Assembly (NCBI GenBank): GCA_963790775.1
Contig: CAWBPR010000011.1
Span: 1-64,000 of the forward strand
DNA length: 64,000 nucleotides
Origin: JASJBU01 sp963790775
Lineage (GTDB): Bacteria; Pseudomonadota; Gammaproteobacteria; Chromatiales; Chromatiaceae
Direction of reading: 5' to 3'
This document shows positions 52,889 to 64,000 of this stretch, piece by piece. The position numbers were made by a program, and so were the translations under genes. Numbering within the stretch: position 1 is the first letter of the stretch; the number at the start of each line of letters is the position of its first letter. The notes under the pieces are model-generated. The model did no database searches, had not been told where the DNA came from, and saw only the letters and a list, made by a program, of their open reading frames with translations.

Positions 52889-53389
52889 ATGCAAATCAAG
52901 TCGATGCTTATATCTATAATGGCGTTATTGTCTTTCAGCCAAATATCGTCTGCAGAAGAAGAGGCGGCGCCTACGGTCAGCTTCAAACGCCTGTCTCTGG
53001 AGACCGCTACGGCGATAGCTCAGGGTGCGATTGCAGCTTGTCGCAAACAGGGCATCCAGATCGGAGTCACAGTGGTGGATCGTGACGGGACCGTTCAGGT
53101 GTCGCTGCGGGACACGATTGCGGCGCCCATCACACTGTCGATCAGCCGCCAGAAGGCCTTTACCGCAGTAAACTTCAATGCGGCTACGTCGCAATTGACC
53201 GAACGCGCTGATACTCCCATAGGCCGCATCGACGGTCTGGTGATGACGGCCGGTGGTCTGCCGGTGCAGGCCGGAGGTCAACTGCTGGGTGGTGTCGGGG
53301 TCAGTGGCGCTCCCTCTGGCAAGACGGATGAGGCCTGCGCCCAGGCGGGTGTAGATCAGGTAATTGACGATCTCCAAATGGCCATGTAG
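52889..53389 (+). CDS. GlcG/HbpS family secreted protein
   Basis: 166 residues. A signal peptide of about 22 residues (MALLSFSQISSA) is followed by a single DUF336 domain: LSLETATAIAQGAIAACRK, GVTVVDRDGTVQVSLRD, SISRQKAFTAV, IGRIDGLVMTAGGLPVQ and GGVGVSGAPSGKTDEACA. The family binds haem or small ligands. GGAG precedes the start by nine bases. It follows the broken FadL gene by 74 bp and may be co-transcribed with it. Confidence 0.9.
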   Translation: MQIKSMLISIMALLSFSQISSAEEEAAPTVSFKRLSLETATAIAQGAIAACRKQGIQIGVTVVDRDGTVQVSLRDTIAAPITLSISRQKAFTAVNFNAATSQLTERADTPIGRIDGLVMTAGGLPVQAGGQLLGGVGVSGAPSGKTDEACAQAGVDQVIDDLQMAM

Positions 53390-53405
53390 TCGGAATCGGC
53401 GTCTG

Positions 53406-53777
53406 TCATTTGGGCATCACGATGTCATCCTGGTGAGAATGTTCATGGGGGGCTGCGGGTGGCAGCTTTTCCCCGGAGAACAGTGCGCTGGCCGCCACAT
53501 ACGGATCAGTCTCGCTGGTGGCGATGACCTGTACCCCATGGGATGACATGCGTCGGACGAGCCCCTCACCGCAGCTCGCGCTGATCAGGACATCGACGGC
53601 AAAAATCGGGTGGTCATCGCCATGGTATTCATGTAACGACATCTCCATGGGTAAGTCGAGCCGCTCCAGTTCGACGGGTTTCCCGGCTTCATTCTGGCCG
53701 ATGATTAAAAAGCGCCGAGTTTTGCCGGCATGACTGGAGATAGTCCGGAAGTTTTGACTGGTAACGCCGATTTTCAT
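53406..53777 (-). CDS. NifX/NifB-type (dinitrogenase iron-molybdenum cofactor) domain protein
   Basis: 123 residues: opening IGVTSQNFRTISSHAGKTRRF, then the domain's CxxG-like SASCGEGLVRRM loop and GVQVIATSE. The tail is His-rich (PHEHSH) and could bind metal. Stand-alone members occur outside nitrogen fixation and are thought to carry iron-sulfur or molybdenum clusters. No nif genes are nearby. Last gene of a run after a Fnr-type regulator, 14 bp from the previous gene. Confidence 0.88.
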   Translation of the reverse strand: MKIGVTSQNFRTISSHAGKTRRFLIIGQNEAGKPVELERLDLPMEMSLHEYHGDDHPIFAVDVLISASCGEGLVRRMSSHGVQVIATSETDPYVAASALFSGEKLPPAAPHEHSHQDDIVMPK

Positions 53778-53791
53778 GGACTGACTGTGCC

Positions 53792-54220
53792 TCAGATGAC
53801 TTTAAGTTTGGGTTGCGACTTCTTGTCGGGGGTGTAGAGCGACTTTGCCCATTCCTCGATAACCGCGTTCGCCACCGGCATGGGGGCTTCCATGAATGAG
53901 ATGATATAATGATCATCAGTCTCGCAGATGCCGATTGAGCGAGGCCTGTTGGCCAGTTGCACTGGTTCTGGCAGGGTCAGGCCAAAGCAGAACACAACGT
54001 TGATTGCCGCTCTGATATTCTCAGCCAGCTGACCTTCGGGCAGCTGGCTGGTATGGGCGAAGTGATCAAATGAAGCAATATAGCGGGCAGTGGGATGCGC
54101 CTCGATTTTCGCTCTGAAATGTTCTGCGATCGCCTCTACTGAATCGAACCGGCACTCGGACAGTTCGATTTCCAGCAGATAGACGGGGACCTTCTCTTCC
54201 AGTAGGGTCTGTTTAAACAT
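53792..54220 (-). CDS. DUF6858 family protein
   Basis: 142 residues from the ATG at 54220; a longer reading to 54517 overlaps the Fnr gene in another frame. It opens KQTLLEEKVPVYLLEIE and carries HFRAKIEAHPTARYIASFDH, NVVFCFGLTLPEP and ISFMEAPMPVANAVIEEW, all recognisable marks of a small family of unknown function in sulfur- and nitrogen-metabolising proteobacteria. Sandwiched between a Fnr-type regulator and a NifX-like protein, so probably a redox-linked accessory. Confidence 0.78.
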   Translation of the reverse strand: MFKQTLLEEKVPVYLLEIELSECRFDSVEAIAEHFRAKIEAHPTARYIASFDHFAHTSQLPEGQLAENIRAAINVVFCFGLTLPEPVQLANRPRSIGICETDDHYIISFMEAPMPVANAVIEEWAKSLYTPDKKSQPKLKVI

Positions 54221-54302
54221 GCAGGTAGCTGCGCTCAGCGATCCGATAAATATCTGATCCGCAGATAGTACGTGGTGACTAGCCGGCAGGCATTGAAAAA
54301 GA

Positions 54303-55010
54303 TCAATCTTTAGCGATTCGCTGGAGATTGGGTATATCGAGCAGGAAGTGGTTGGTCTGGGATTCCACCAGAAGACTCTGGCGTTTGAATTCGGCAATGG
54401 TTCTGCTCGCGGTTTCGGTGGTGATGCCCAGCATCGCCCCCATATCTTCGCGGGCAAACAGCTGGCATTCGCTGCTTTGGGTATCCTGCACCAGGCGCAG
54501 CAAGAGGCGTGCCACACGTTGCTTTGATGAGCCGGTCGAAAGTTCGGTCAGCCAGGCATCCGCTTCATTCAGGGCGTGCTGCCAGCGGTTGAGCAGTTCG
54601 CGATGCAGGGCGGGGTTTTCCTGGCTGAGGTTCGCAACCACTTTGACCGGCAGGCTGCAGACTTCCGTTTCCTGCAGGACGACTGCATCGTGCTGGTAGA
54701 CATCACCCAGCAGGCACTCCAGACCGGTGACATCAGTGGAACGGATCAGGCGAACGATACGCTGGCTGCCATCCTGCAGATACTGCACCAGCTTGATGAC
54801 GCCGCTGCGTACGGTATACAGCCGGTCCCCATCATCCCCTGAATGGTAGAGTGTCGCACCAACCGGCAGCGTATACTGGTCGATGGGATCGTGGATCTGC
54901 TCAAACACTCCTTCAGGTAGTCCGGCAAACAGCACGGATTCGCGGATTGCGCAGGATTTACAATCGGCCTTTCCAGCCCAGGCCTCTTTCAAGGTGACAA
55001 GTTTTACCAT
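54303..55010 (-). CDS. Crp/Fnr family regulator with N-terminal cysteine pair
   Basis: 235 residues. An N-terminal CKSC (C17, C20) and a third Cys near residue 98-130 could hold an iron-sulfur cluster as in FNR. The barrel domain has LPVGATLYHSGDDGDRLYTV, and the winged helix near 180-205 has REDMGAMLGITTETASRTIAEF. This matches Fnr rather than Crp in the recognition helix (E-x-x-SR). Likely senses oxygen or NO and controls the two genes behind it. Confidence 0.88.
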   Translation of the reverse strand: MVKLVTLKEAWAGKADCKSCAIRESVLFAGLPEGVFEQIHDPIDQYTLPVGATLYHSGDDGDRLYTVRSGVIKLVQYLQDGSQRIVRLIRSTDVTGLECLLGDVYQHDAVVLQETEVCSLPVKVVANLSQENPALHRELLNRWQHALNEADAWLTELSTGSSKQRVARLLLRLVQDTQSSECQLFAREDMGAMLGITTETASRTIAEFKRQSLLVESQTNHFLLDIPNLQRIAKD

Positions 55011-55324
55011 GGCAGTAATCTAGAAGGGTGATGTTATCCTGTTGCTGCTGTGAAAGTTACTCTCTCAGGAGCTTAACCATAACAGATATTTCTTGAGGAT
55101 AAAGCCTGTTTTTCCGAATGGATAAGAGCAACGGGGGGATAACGGCGGCTGGACGGGGTCTGGTTGACTTTCACTCAGTCTGGCGTCAGTCATACATGGA
55201 TGATTTTCGAGCATGCGTTTCTGCTTGCGGTCATTGCATGCTTTTATCGAGTTAACATGATCCGATTGATCCATCTCGCCTGCGAATCCCGCGCAGTGGA
55301 GAGTCGTTCGATTTTGGTAAGTTT
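55011..55324. other. Intergenic region between fnr-type gene and uup, no gene seen
   Basis: 314 bp between divergent genes. No credible frame, RNA or operator was recognised; both promoters must lie here. Confidence 0.35.
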
Positions 55325-57223
<1,899 letters not shown>

Positions 57224-57299
57224 TCCTAGAGTCCTCAGTTGGGTGGAGCGGTTAACTGAGGAATCCAGGATAATTAGCCTGTCATCGGCGGAGAATTGC

Positions 57300-57731
57300 A
57301 TGAAGAAAAGCTTGGTGAGTGTGAGTACGCTTTTACTGCTCTGCGGCAGCCAATGGCTGCAGGCCGGCGCCAGCTGTGTGGTTGCGAAAAAGCTGGGGAA
57401 TTCCCTGGCGATCGAATGGGTTGCGGCTGAGAACGAGAGCGGGTCGAGCGCCACCCACAAGGCAAAGCAGAAACTGCTGACCCAGGGCTTGCACGGTAAA
57501 TACCAGGATGTTCATCCGCAGGTGGCAACCGATCTGCCGCATGCGCATGTTGTGATTGTGAAAACCGAGTACGAGACCCTGAGAGGGAAAAAGCGCACCA
57601 GCTATGGTTGCGGGTTCAGCGCCCACTCTGTTGAACATGCAAAAGATCTGGCGATCTACAATCTACGCAACTACTCCTGGGGCTGGAAACCTGAATTCGG
57701 CTACCAGGTGCAGGAAAAATTCTCTTACTGA
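57300..57731 (+). CDS. Secreted protein of unknown function
   Basis: 143 residues from the ATG at 57300 (GGAG nine bases upstream). The signal peptide ends near QAGAS (residue 22-26). The mature part is short, with two Cys (ASCVV, YGCGFS) that may form a disulfide, and a C-terminal stretch NYSWGWKPEFGYQV. It has some resemblance to DUF4189-like secreted proteins, but not enough to assign it. The gene is 76 bp after uup on the same strand. Confidence 0.7.
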   Translation: MKKSLVSVSTLLLLCGSQWLQAGASCVVAKKLGNSLAIEWVAAENESGSSATHKAKQKLLTQGLHGKYQDVHPQVATDLPHAHVVIVKTEYETLRGKKRTSYGCGFSAHSVEHAKDLAIYNLRNYSWGWKPEFGYQVQEKFSY

Positions 57732-57884
57732 TGCTTCGCCGTTCCCAAAGTATTTGGCATTCATTATTGGCTGAACAAACAGATTAACAAGACAGGCTGC
57801 CCGGGATTGCCCATCTTCAGATAACCTGCTATCCGAATCGGAGCTGCGTTAGTGTAAAAAGCGGAGAAGCAGATTGCGGAGATG

Positions 57885-57915
57885 AAAAAAAAGCAGGGGG
57901 GTTGCCCCCCCTGCT
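57885..57915 (-). terminator. Rho-independent terminator of the PKD protein gene
   Basis: On the minus strand AGCAGGGGGGG pairs with CCCCCCTGCT around a 3-nt loop and is followed by eight T residues (57891-57884 as A on the plus strand). It lies about 35 bp beyond the stop at 57950. A textbook intrinsic terminator. Confidence 0.9.
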
Positions 57916-57949
57916 CAAGTTGAAGGTTAATACTTAACCTCTAACCCTC

Positions 57950-60900
57950 TCAATCATCATCACGTCCCCTCCTGCTCCGCTTTGCCTTGCACTCAACGGT
58001 CGTGCTCAGGGTCAGTGAGTCATTGGTTGGATCTGCGTTCTCCGCCGCGTCGATGACTGCCGTCCATTCCAGCGTATGTCTGCCGGCTTCCTCACACTCA
58101 ATCTCTGCAGTGAATGAGAAGCGGGTGTCTGGCCGGCCGGGTGTCACGGTGCTGGTCAGCGACTCAGGCTCGATCTCCACCTTGATGTCTGGATGGCTGG
58201 CGGACAGGGTAACGGTTGCATCCTGCTCAATGGTATTCCCATCACCGAAGACGATAATACGTCTTGTGGCATCTCTGTCTTCACGGAGTGTTAACAGGCT
58301 GGGTACACGCATTTTGCTCAGGAACACATCCGCATCATCACCGGTGGAGACCGGCTTGATGTCCGCAGTGGTCGCATCCGAGTCCATCAAGCCATCATCG
58401 TCGATGACCGTCAGAGACACATTGTAGAGGTCTGCTGTGGTGTAGATATGGGTCGGGTTAGGACCTGCATCAAGCGCTATGTTTCCATCACCAAAGTCCC
58501 AGTCATAGCGGGCAACACTGCCATCAGGGTCGGTTGACCCACTGCCATCGAAGGTAACCGCTTCACCTTCGGTGCCAGTGTACGGACCTCCGGCATCGGC
58601 CACAGGCGGCAGCAGAGCGGGTTCCGTAATGGTCGCCGTAGTGCTGGCAGTTCCTGTATTACCAAAGTCATCGGTTACAGTCAGGGTTACCGTGTAGACA
58701 TCAGCATTGGCATAGGCATGGGACGTGGTTTCACCGCTGCCGGTAGTATTGTCCCCAAAGTTCCAATCCCAGGATACGATACTGCCATCCGGATCGAAGG
58801 AGGCACTGCCGTCGAACGCCACTGCTACGTCGATAATGCCGCTGTAGGGTCCGTTTGGATCTGCAGTTGGCGCTTCATCCGGGACGATTTCAGCACTGGT
58901 CTGCGCCGGATCGCTCACCTGGGCTTCGTCATCGGTCACCACCAGCGTCACCGTGTAGGCGCCTGCGGCGGCATAGACATTGGTCGGTGTCGGGCCGATG
59001 CCGGTGTTGCCGTCACCGAAGTCCCAAGCGTAGCTGACAATGCTGCCGCCATCCGGGTCAACCGATGCAGTGCCATCAAACAGCACTTCACGTCCTTCCT
59101 TGCCGGAGTAAGGCCCATTTGGATCGGCCACTGGAATCTGCGGTTGATCAACGATGTCAGCAGTGGTGGTGGCTGGATCGCTGCTCAGGCCGTCATTGTC
59201 AACTACGGTCAGTGATACGGTATAGCTACCCGCGGTTGCATAGCTATGAGTTGGTTCAGCACCGGTACCGGTATTGCCGTCACCGAAATCCCAGTTCCAT
59301 TCAACCACTGTACCGTCCGGGTCTGAGGAGCCGGTGCCGTCGAAAGTGACAGTCTCATTTGCAGTGCCGTTGTACGGTCCATTCGGATCGGCCACTGGCG
59401 GCTGTAGAATCAACTCAATCGTTGCAGTGGTACTGGCCGAATCGCTCAGATCGGTGGAATCGATGACCGTCAGCGTTACCGTGTAGATGCCGTCACTTGA
59501 GTAGGTGTGCGACGGTGTGGGTCCGGCATCGGCAACGAAGGTGTTATCACCGAAATCCCAATCGTAGGCTACGATATCGTTGTTCGGATCGCTCGATCCA
59601 GTGCCATCGAAGTCCACAGGTACACCCACTATTCCGGTGTAAGGACCATTTACATCAGCGACTGGCGGGAGAGGGCCGGTGCCGATGGTGGCGGTAGTCG
59701 TATCGGTGCTCTCCAGGCCGTCATTGTCGGTAACGGTGAGGGATACGTTGAAATCTCCGGTAGTCAAGTAGGTATGCGCCGGATTTACGCCGCTGCCCGT
59801 GTTGCCATCGCCGAAGTCCCAGGCATAGCTGACGATAGAGCCATCTGCATCGGATGAGCCGCTGCCATCGAAGAGCACGGGTTCATTCACTGTGCCGCTA
59901 TAAGGACCACTGGCGTCTGCCACAGGCGGAAGCAAGGTTGCATCGATGGTTGCTGTGGTAACTGCTGTATTGGTAGCACCATCATTGTCGGTTACGGTGA
60001 GGGTGACATCGAAGGTGTCTGCCGTGGTGTAAACATGGGTTGGCGTCACACCCATGCCGGTTGCTCCGTCACCGAAGTCCCATGTATAGCTGACGATGGT
60101 GCCATCGGTATCATTTGAGCCGCTGCCGTCGAAGGTAAGCGCCACACCGACAGTTCCGGAGTAGGGACCACCTGGATCAGCTGTAGGCGCAACGTTTGCT
60201 GCAATGATTTCAGCGGTAGTAGCGGCTGAGTCGGACAGGCCATCGTTATCGGTGACTGTCAGGGAAACAGTATAGTTTCCGGCGGCTGCGTAGGTATGGC
60301 TGGGTGAGACACCGGTGCCGGTGCCGCCGTCGCCGAAGTCCCAGGCATAGCTGACGATGTTGCCGTCAGTATCGCTGGAGCCGCTGCCGTCGAAGGCGAC
60401 TGCCACGCCGGCGGTGCCGGTGTAGGGTCCGCCTGCATCAGCGGTAGGAGCTGCAGCTGGAGCAACGATATCAGCGGTGGTGGTTGCTGTATCGGACAGG
60501 CCATCGTTATCGGTGACTGTCAGGGAAACAGTATAGTTTCCGGCGGCTGCGTAGGTATGGCTGGGTGAGACACCGGAACCGGAGCTGCCGTCGCCGAAGT
60601 TCCAGGCATAGCTGACGATGTTGCCGTCAGTATCGCTGGAGCCGCTGCCGTCGAAGGTGACTGCCACGCCGGCGGTGCCGGTGTAGGGTCCGCCGGCATC
60701 AGCGGTTGGCGCCACAGGCGCCGGGTCGATGTCGCGATGGCGGTATCCGAGTCGGTCTGGCCTATGTTATCTGTCACTGTCAGGGTGACCGTATAGGTGC
60801 CGGCAGTGCTGTAAGTGTGAGAAACGACGTCACCGTTTCCGTGCCGCCATCTCCGAAAGTCCATGCATAATCGACGATGGTTCCATCATCGGTGGAGCCG

Positions 60901-61403
60901 CTTCCATCGAATTGTATGGTTTCACCCACTGTGCCTGTAACGTTAGCTCCCGCATCGGCAACTGGTGGTTCATCACCGTTCGGATCAAGGAGTACTGTGC
61001 TGCTGAAAGGCACGGTGTCTCCCACGGTCCAACCGGGCTGGGTACCAAGATTGATCTCTTCGAGATTGGTGTAGCCGCCGGGATCACTATCAGAATTTAG
61101 GGGCTCTACCTGCTCGAAAGCGAGAGTGGGGTTGCTAGCGATGTTGGGATTGTTTTGGAGAGCAATGCCATAATCATTGGTCCTGATCGGCAGGTCTGTT
61201 CTCGATGGGCTGGTCTGATCGTGGCACAGGGCGCATACAACAACGTTATTGGAAGCCGATGAAGGATATGTAAGATCCCATAACGTATTGAGTGTGTTAC
61301 TGGCTAGGGCCGCGGGCGCGCCAAAGGCCAAGACACCCGCGCTGAGCAGCGGGATGAGAAGCCTTTGTGTAAGGCTTCGTCTAGATGCAACGTGAGAAGG
61401 CAT
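57950..61403 (-). CDS. Secreted multi-PKD protein with N-terminal haem motif (two frameshifts)
   Basis: About 1150 residues over three frames: 60780-61403, a short middle frame (about 60735-60850) and 57950-60715. The first part has a signal peptide ending ALAS (residue 35), a cytochrome c motif CALCH (57-61) and a PVADAG start of the first PKD domain. Nine more PKD domains follow, each with a GPYTG/GPYSG opening and YxWDFGDG core, then a 140-residue C-terminal domain rich in T, D and E ending in a basic RSRRGRDDD tail. Two one-base deletions (near 60846 and 60735) break the frame. PKD domains are beta-sandwich spacers found in surface and adhesion proteins. Confidence 0.8.
60241..60700 (-). 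repeat. Near-identical tandem DNA repeats coding PKD domains (261-bp period)
   Basis: The stretch beginning CATCGTTATCGGTGACTG at 60241 recurs at 60502, 261 bp or 87 codons later, with only scattered changes over the following 190 bp. The other PKD repeats are more diverged. Recent duplication or gene conversion of one domain is the simplest reading. Such repeats also invite assembly errors. Confidence 0.8.
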
Positions 61404-61836
61404 GGTGGTTTTCCTCCGTTAGGATGATTCCTTATCGTCCCGATTTTTGTTTATATAAGGTTGGCGGCCTTTATCTGTTTTCAGGTATTGCACCCGGAAA
61501 AACGATGTGTTTTGTACGGAGGAGTAAATAATCAGGTATTGAGCAGAATCGATGGTCAAATCTTTACCTGGCAATACTCCCTCATATGAACCCCAGACAT
61601 CTAAGACCCCTAAAAGATACTATTTGATAAAAACAGCAAATACTATTCGGGACTTCCCTTGGATCTGTCTAAATCCTACTTTTATTATGGATTTAAGGAA
61701 TGATCTTCTGGCGGTGAATTAACCAAGGAAATACGGCCCTTTTTTATGCGACAAAGAATGGATTTAAGCTTAAGAAAAAGCTAATATAGTGATTTAGTAT
61801 GGCATTTCCATTTCAGAGTCGATATTAGGTTTCCCT
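61404..61836. other. Intergenic region between PKD gene and soeA, no gene seen
   Basis: 433 bp, AT-rich, between divergent genes. It has no credible frame. A GGAGG-like CCTCC at 61415-61419 (minus-strand GGAGG) serves the PKD gene. No operator or RNA motif was recognised. Confidence 0.4.
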
Positions 61837-64000
61837 ATGCAGGATCCGACCAGGCTATCCGACAATGACCAGGGACGCGTCGAAGTCAAAGAAACCACCT
61901 GTTACATGTGCGCCTGCCGCTGCGGCATCCGCGTCACTCTGCGTGACGGGGAGGTGCGCCACATCGAAGGCAATCCCAAGCATCCGCTGAACAAGGGGGT
62001 GATCTGCGCCAAGGGTTCCTCCGGCATCATGAAGCAGTACTCACCGGCGCGTCTGACCAAGCCGCTGCTGCGCAAGCAGAATGCGGAGCGGGGAGACTCG
62101 GAATTCATGGAGATCAGCTGGCAGGATGCCTTTGAGATCATCGAACAGCGGCTGGCGAAGATACGCGCCGAGGACCCGAAAAAGTTCGCCCTGTTTACCG
62201 GCCGGGACCAGATGCAGGCGTTGACCGGTATGTTTGCCAAGCAGTTCGGCACCCCCAACTACGCGGCCCATGGCGGCTTCTGCTCCGTCAATATGGCGGC
62301 GGGTTTGATCTACACCATCGGCGGTTCATTTTGGGAGTTCGGCGGGCCGGATCTGGAACGGGCCAAGCTGTTCGTGATGATCGGCACCGCTGAGGACCAC
62401 CACTCCAACCCGATGAAGATCGAACTCTCCAAGTTCAAGCGGCGCGGGGGGCGCTTCATCTCCATCAACCCGATCCGCACCGGTTACTCGGCGATTGCCG
62501 ACGAATGGGTGCCGATCAAGCCTGGGACCGACGGCGCGCTGATCCTGGCGATTATCAACGAGTTGATCAAACAGGGGCTGTATGACCGGGACTTCCTGGT
62601 TAAATACACCAACTCCGCCGAACTGGTGGTGGATGATCCGCAACGGGATGACCATGGCCTGTTCCGGCGTTTCGAGACCCATATCGAAGAGGGCTGCTTC
62701 GATCCGGAGAATAAGCTCTGGTGGGATATCGAGCTGGACCGGGAGATCTCCACCCACACCCCGGGTGCCGATCCGCGGCTGCTGGGCAGTTATACCCTGG
62801 AGGATGGCACGCCGGTCAAACCCGCTTTCCAGCTGCTCAAGGATCGGGTCGAAGAGTACACCCCGGAGTGGGCCGAGCAGATCACCGGCGTGCCGGCGGA
62901 GACCATTCGCCGCCTGGCCCATGAGATGGGCGTGGTGGCGCGGGATCAGCGCATCGAACTGCCGATCCAGTGGACCGATGTGTGGGGCAACGATCACGAT
63001 TCAGTGGTGGGCAATCCGGTGGCCTTCCACTCCATGCGCGGTCTGGCGGCCCACTCCAACGGTTTCCAGAGCATCCGCGCCCTGGGTATCCTGATGAGCA
63101 TGCTGGGCACCATCGACCGCCCCGGCGGCTTTCGCCACAAGGCGCCTTTCCCGCGGCCGATTCCGCCCTGCCCGAAAGCCGCCCAACAGCGCTGCGGGAG
63201 TGCAGCCGAATACCCCGCTGGACGGCATGCCTCTGGGCTGGCCCGCCAAGCCGGAGGACCTGTTTGTGGATGAGGACGGTGAGGCGGTGCGCCTCGATAA
63301 GGCCTTCTCCTGGGAGTATCCGCTGTCGGTGCACGGACTGATGCATAACGCTATCACCAATGCCTGGCGCGGCGACCCCTACAAGATCGATACTCTGCTG
63401 CTGTTCATGGCCAACATGGCGTGGAACTCATCCATGAATACCGCGAACGTGCGCAAGATGCTGACCGACAAGGACGAGAGCGGCGAGTACAAGATTCCGT
63501 TCCTGATCGTCGCCGATGCCTTCCAGTCCGAGACGGTGGCCTTCGCCGATCTGGTGCTGCCGGATACCACCTATCTGGAGCGCCACGATGCCATGTCGAT
63601 GCTCGACCGGCCGATCTCCGAGTTCGACGGCCCGGTGGATTCGGTGCGGATCCCGGTGGTGCCGCCGAAAGGCGAGTGCAAGCCCTTCCAGGAGGTGCTG
63701 ATCGAGCTGGGATCGCGCCTCAAGCTGCCCGCCTTCGTGAAGGAAGACGGCAGCCGCAAGTTCCGCGACTACCCGGATTTCGTGATTAATTACGAGACCT
63801 CGCCCGGCTCCGGCATCGGCTTTCTGGCCGGATGGCGGGGCAAGGGCGGGGAGAAGTTTCTCAAGGGCGAGCCCAACCCGCGCCAGTGGGAGATGTACCA
63901 GAAGAACGGCTGCTTCTACCATTACAGACTGCCCAAGTCCTATCAGTACATGCGCAACTGGAACCGGGGCTATCTGCAATGGGCGCGGGCCCACAGCATG
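61837..64000 (+). CDS. soeA: SoeA-type molybdopterin sulfite dehydrogenase subunit (one frameshift, runs off window)
   Basis: The frame from 61837 holds a [4Fe-4S] motif with C22, C25, C29 and C57 (CYMCACRCG, ICAKG), then molybdopterin oxidoreductase blocks such as FALFTGRDQMQALTG, AAHGGFCSVNMAAG and IGTAEDHHSNP. No twin-arginine signal is seen, so it is cytoplasmic, unlike PsrA/PhsA. These points fit SoeA of the SoeABC quinone-linked sulfite dehydrogenase. The frame shifts near 63155-63185 (one extra base by the simplest reading) and continues PNTPLDGMPLGWP to the window end. It oxidises sulfite to sulfate. SoeB and SoeC should follow outside the window. Confidence 0.78.

Noticed and set aside
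58400..60715. Regular repeats that might suggest a CRISPR array.
   Set aside because: The period is about 261 bp, and the repeats encode PKD domains in frame.

Overview
The window looks like a chromosome segment of a GC-moderate gammaproteobacterial sulfur oxidiser of the Chromatiales / Sedimenticola-Thiodiazotropha type. This is an inference from the gene set: a SoeA-type molybdoprotein, a beta carbonic anhydrase, a CbbR-like LysR regulator, a V/A-type ATPase beside housekeeping genes, and heavy-metal RND efflux. No rRNA or tRNA gene and no CRISPR array was seen.

Region 1 (1-9400) is an integron cassette array read on the minus strand. Seven attC sites lie inside the window, and an eighth ends at base 1. 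Each cassette can be delimited because the core box at one end is the exact complement of the box at the other. Cargo: a nucleotidyltransferase-methyltransferase fusion, a RHH/RelE-ParE pair, a BrnT/BrnA pair, a DUF4279 protein and three small membrane proteins of unknown function. Two attC sites are each split by a nearly identical group IIC-attC intron on the opposite strand (1921-3812 and 6935-8822). The array lacks an integrase here; its upstream side is cut off by an IS91-like element (about 9400-11700) carrying a HUH/Y2 transposase with a frameshift and a tyrosine recombinase.

Region 2 (12089-17916) holds a UV/light module on the minus strand (MerR-type regulator, photolyase, DUF454 protein, and a TudS-DUF1722 protein of the RudS type). 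A likely MerR operator lies in the promoter spacer. It is followed on the plus strand by a periplasmic ATP-dependent DNA ligase and a carbonic anhydrase.

Region 3 (18099-24068) has a small cytochrome c with an LspA signal peptidase, a TPR protein, and an Anbu-type proteasome-like peptidase with a transglutaminase-like protein and a DUF2126 protein. Region 4 (24087-32666) is a nine-gene V/A-type ATPase operon (H/G, C, I, K, F, E, A, B, D) on the minus strand with a reading-frame break at the B-D junction.

Region 5 (32833-36290) is a patch of small or broken genes: HIT, DUF6316, a ParE relic, GNAT, VF530, and a truncated AraC / NmrA pair joined head to head by a deletion. Region 6 (36474-42158) is a heavy-metal RND efflux operon with a DUF3240 gene. 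Region 7 (42482-48811) is signalling: a GGDEF-EAL protein, a hybrid histidine kinase with receiver and Hpt domains, a Crp/Fnr regulator and a DUF2892 membrane protein. Region 8 (48878-57731) has an AI-2E family protein with a LysR regulator, a frameshifted FadL-type porin, a GlcG/HbpS protein, a Fnr-DUF6858-NifX-like operon, the ABC-F ATPase Uup and a secreted orphan. Region 9 is a haem-tagged, ten-PKD-domain secreted protein (two frameshifts) and the start of soeA (one frameshift), which runs off the window.

Many otherwise good genes carry single-base frameshifts (intron 1 maturase, IS91 transposase, ATPase B/D, FadL, PKD protein, soeA). That may reflect draft-quality sequence rather than true decay, and reads should be checked before any of them is called a pseudogene.
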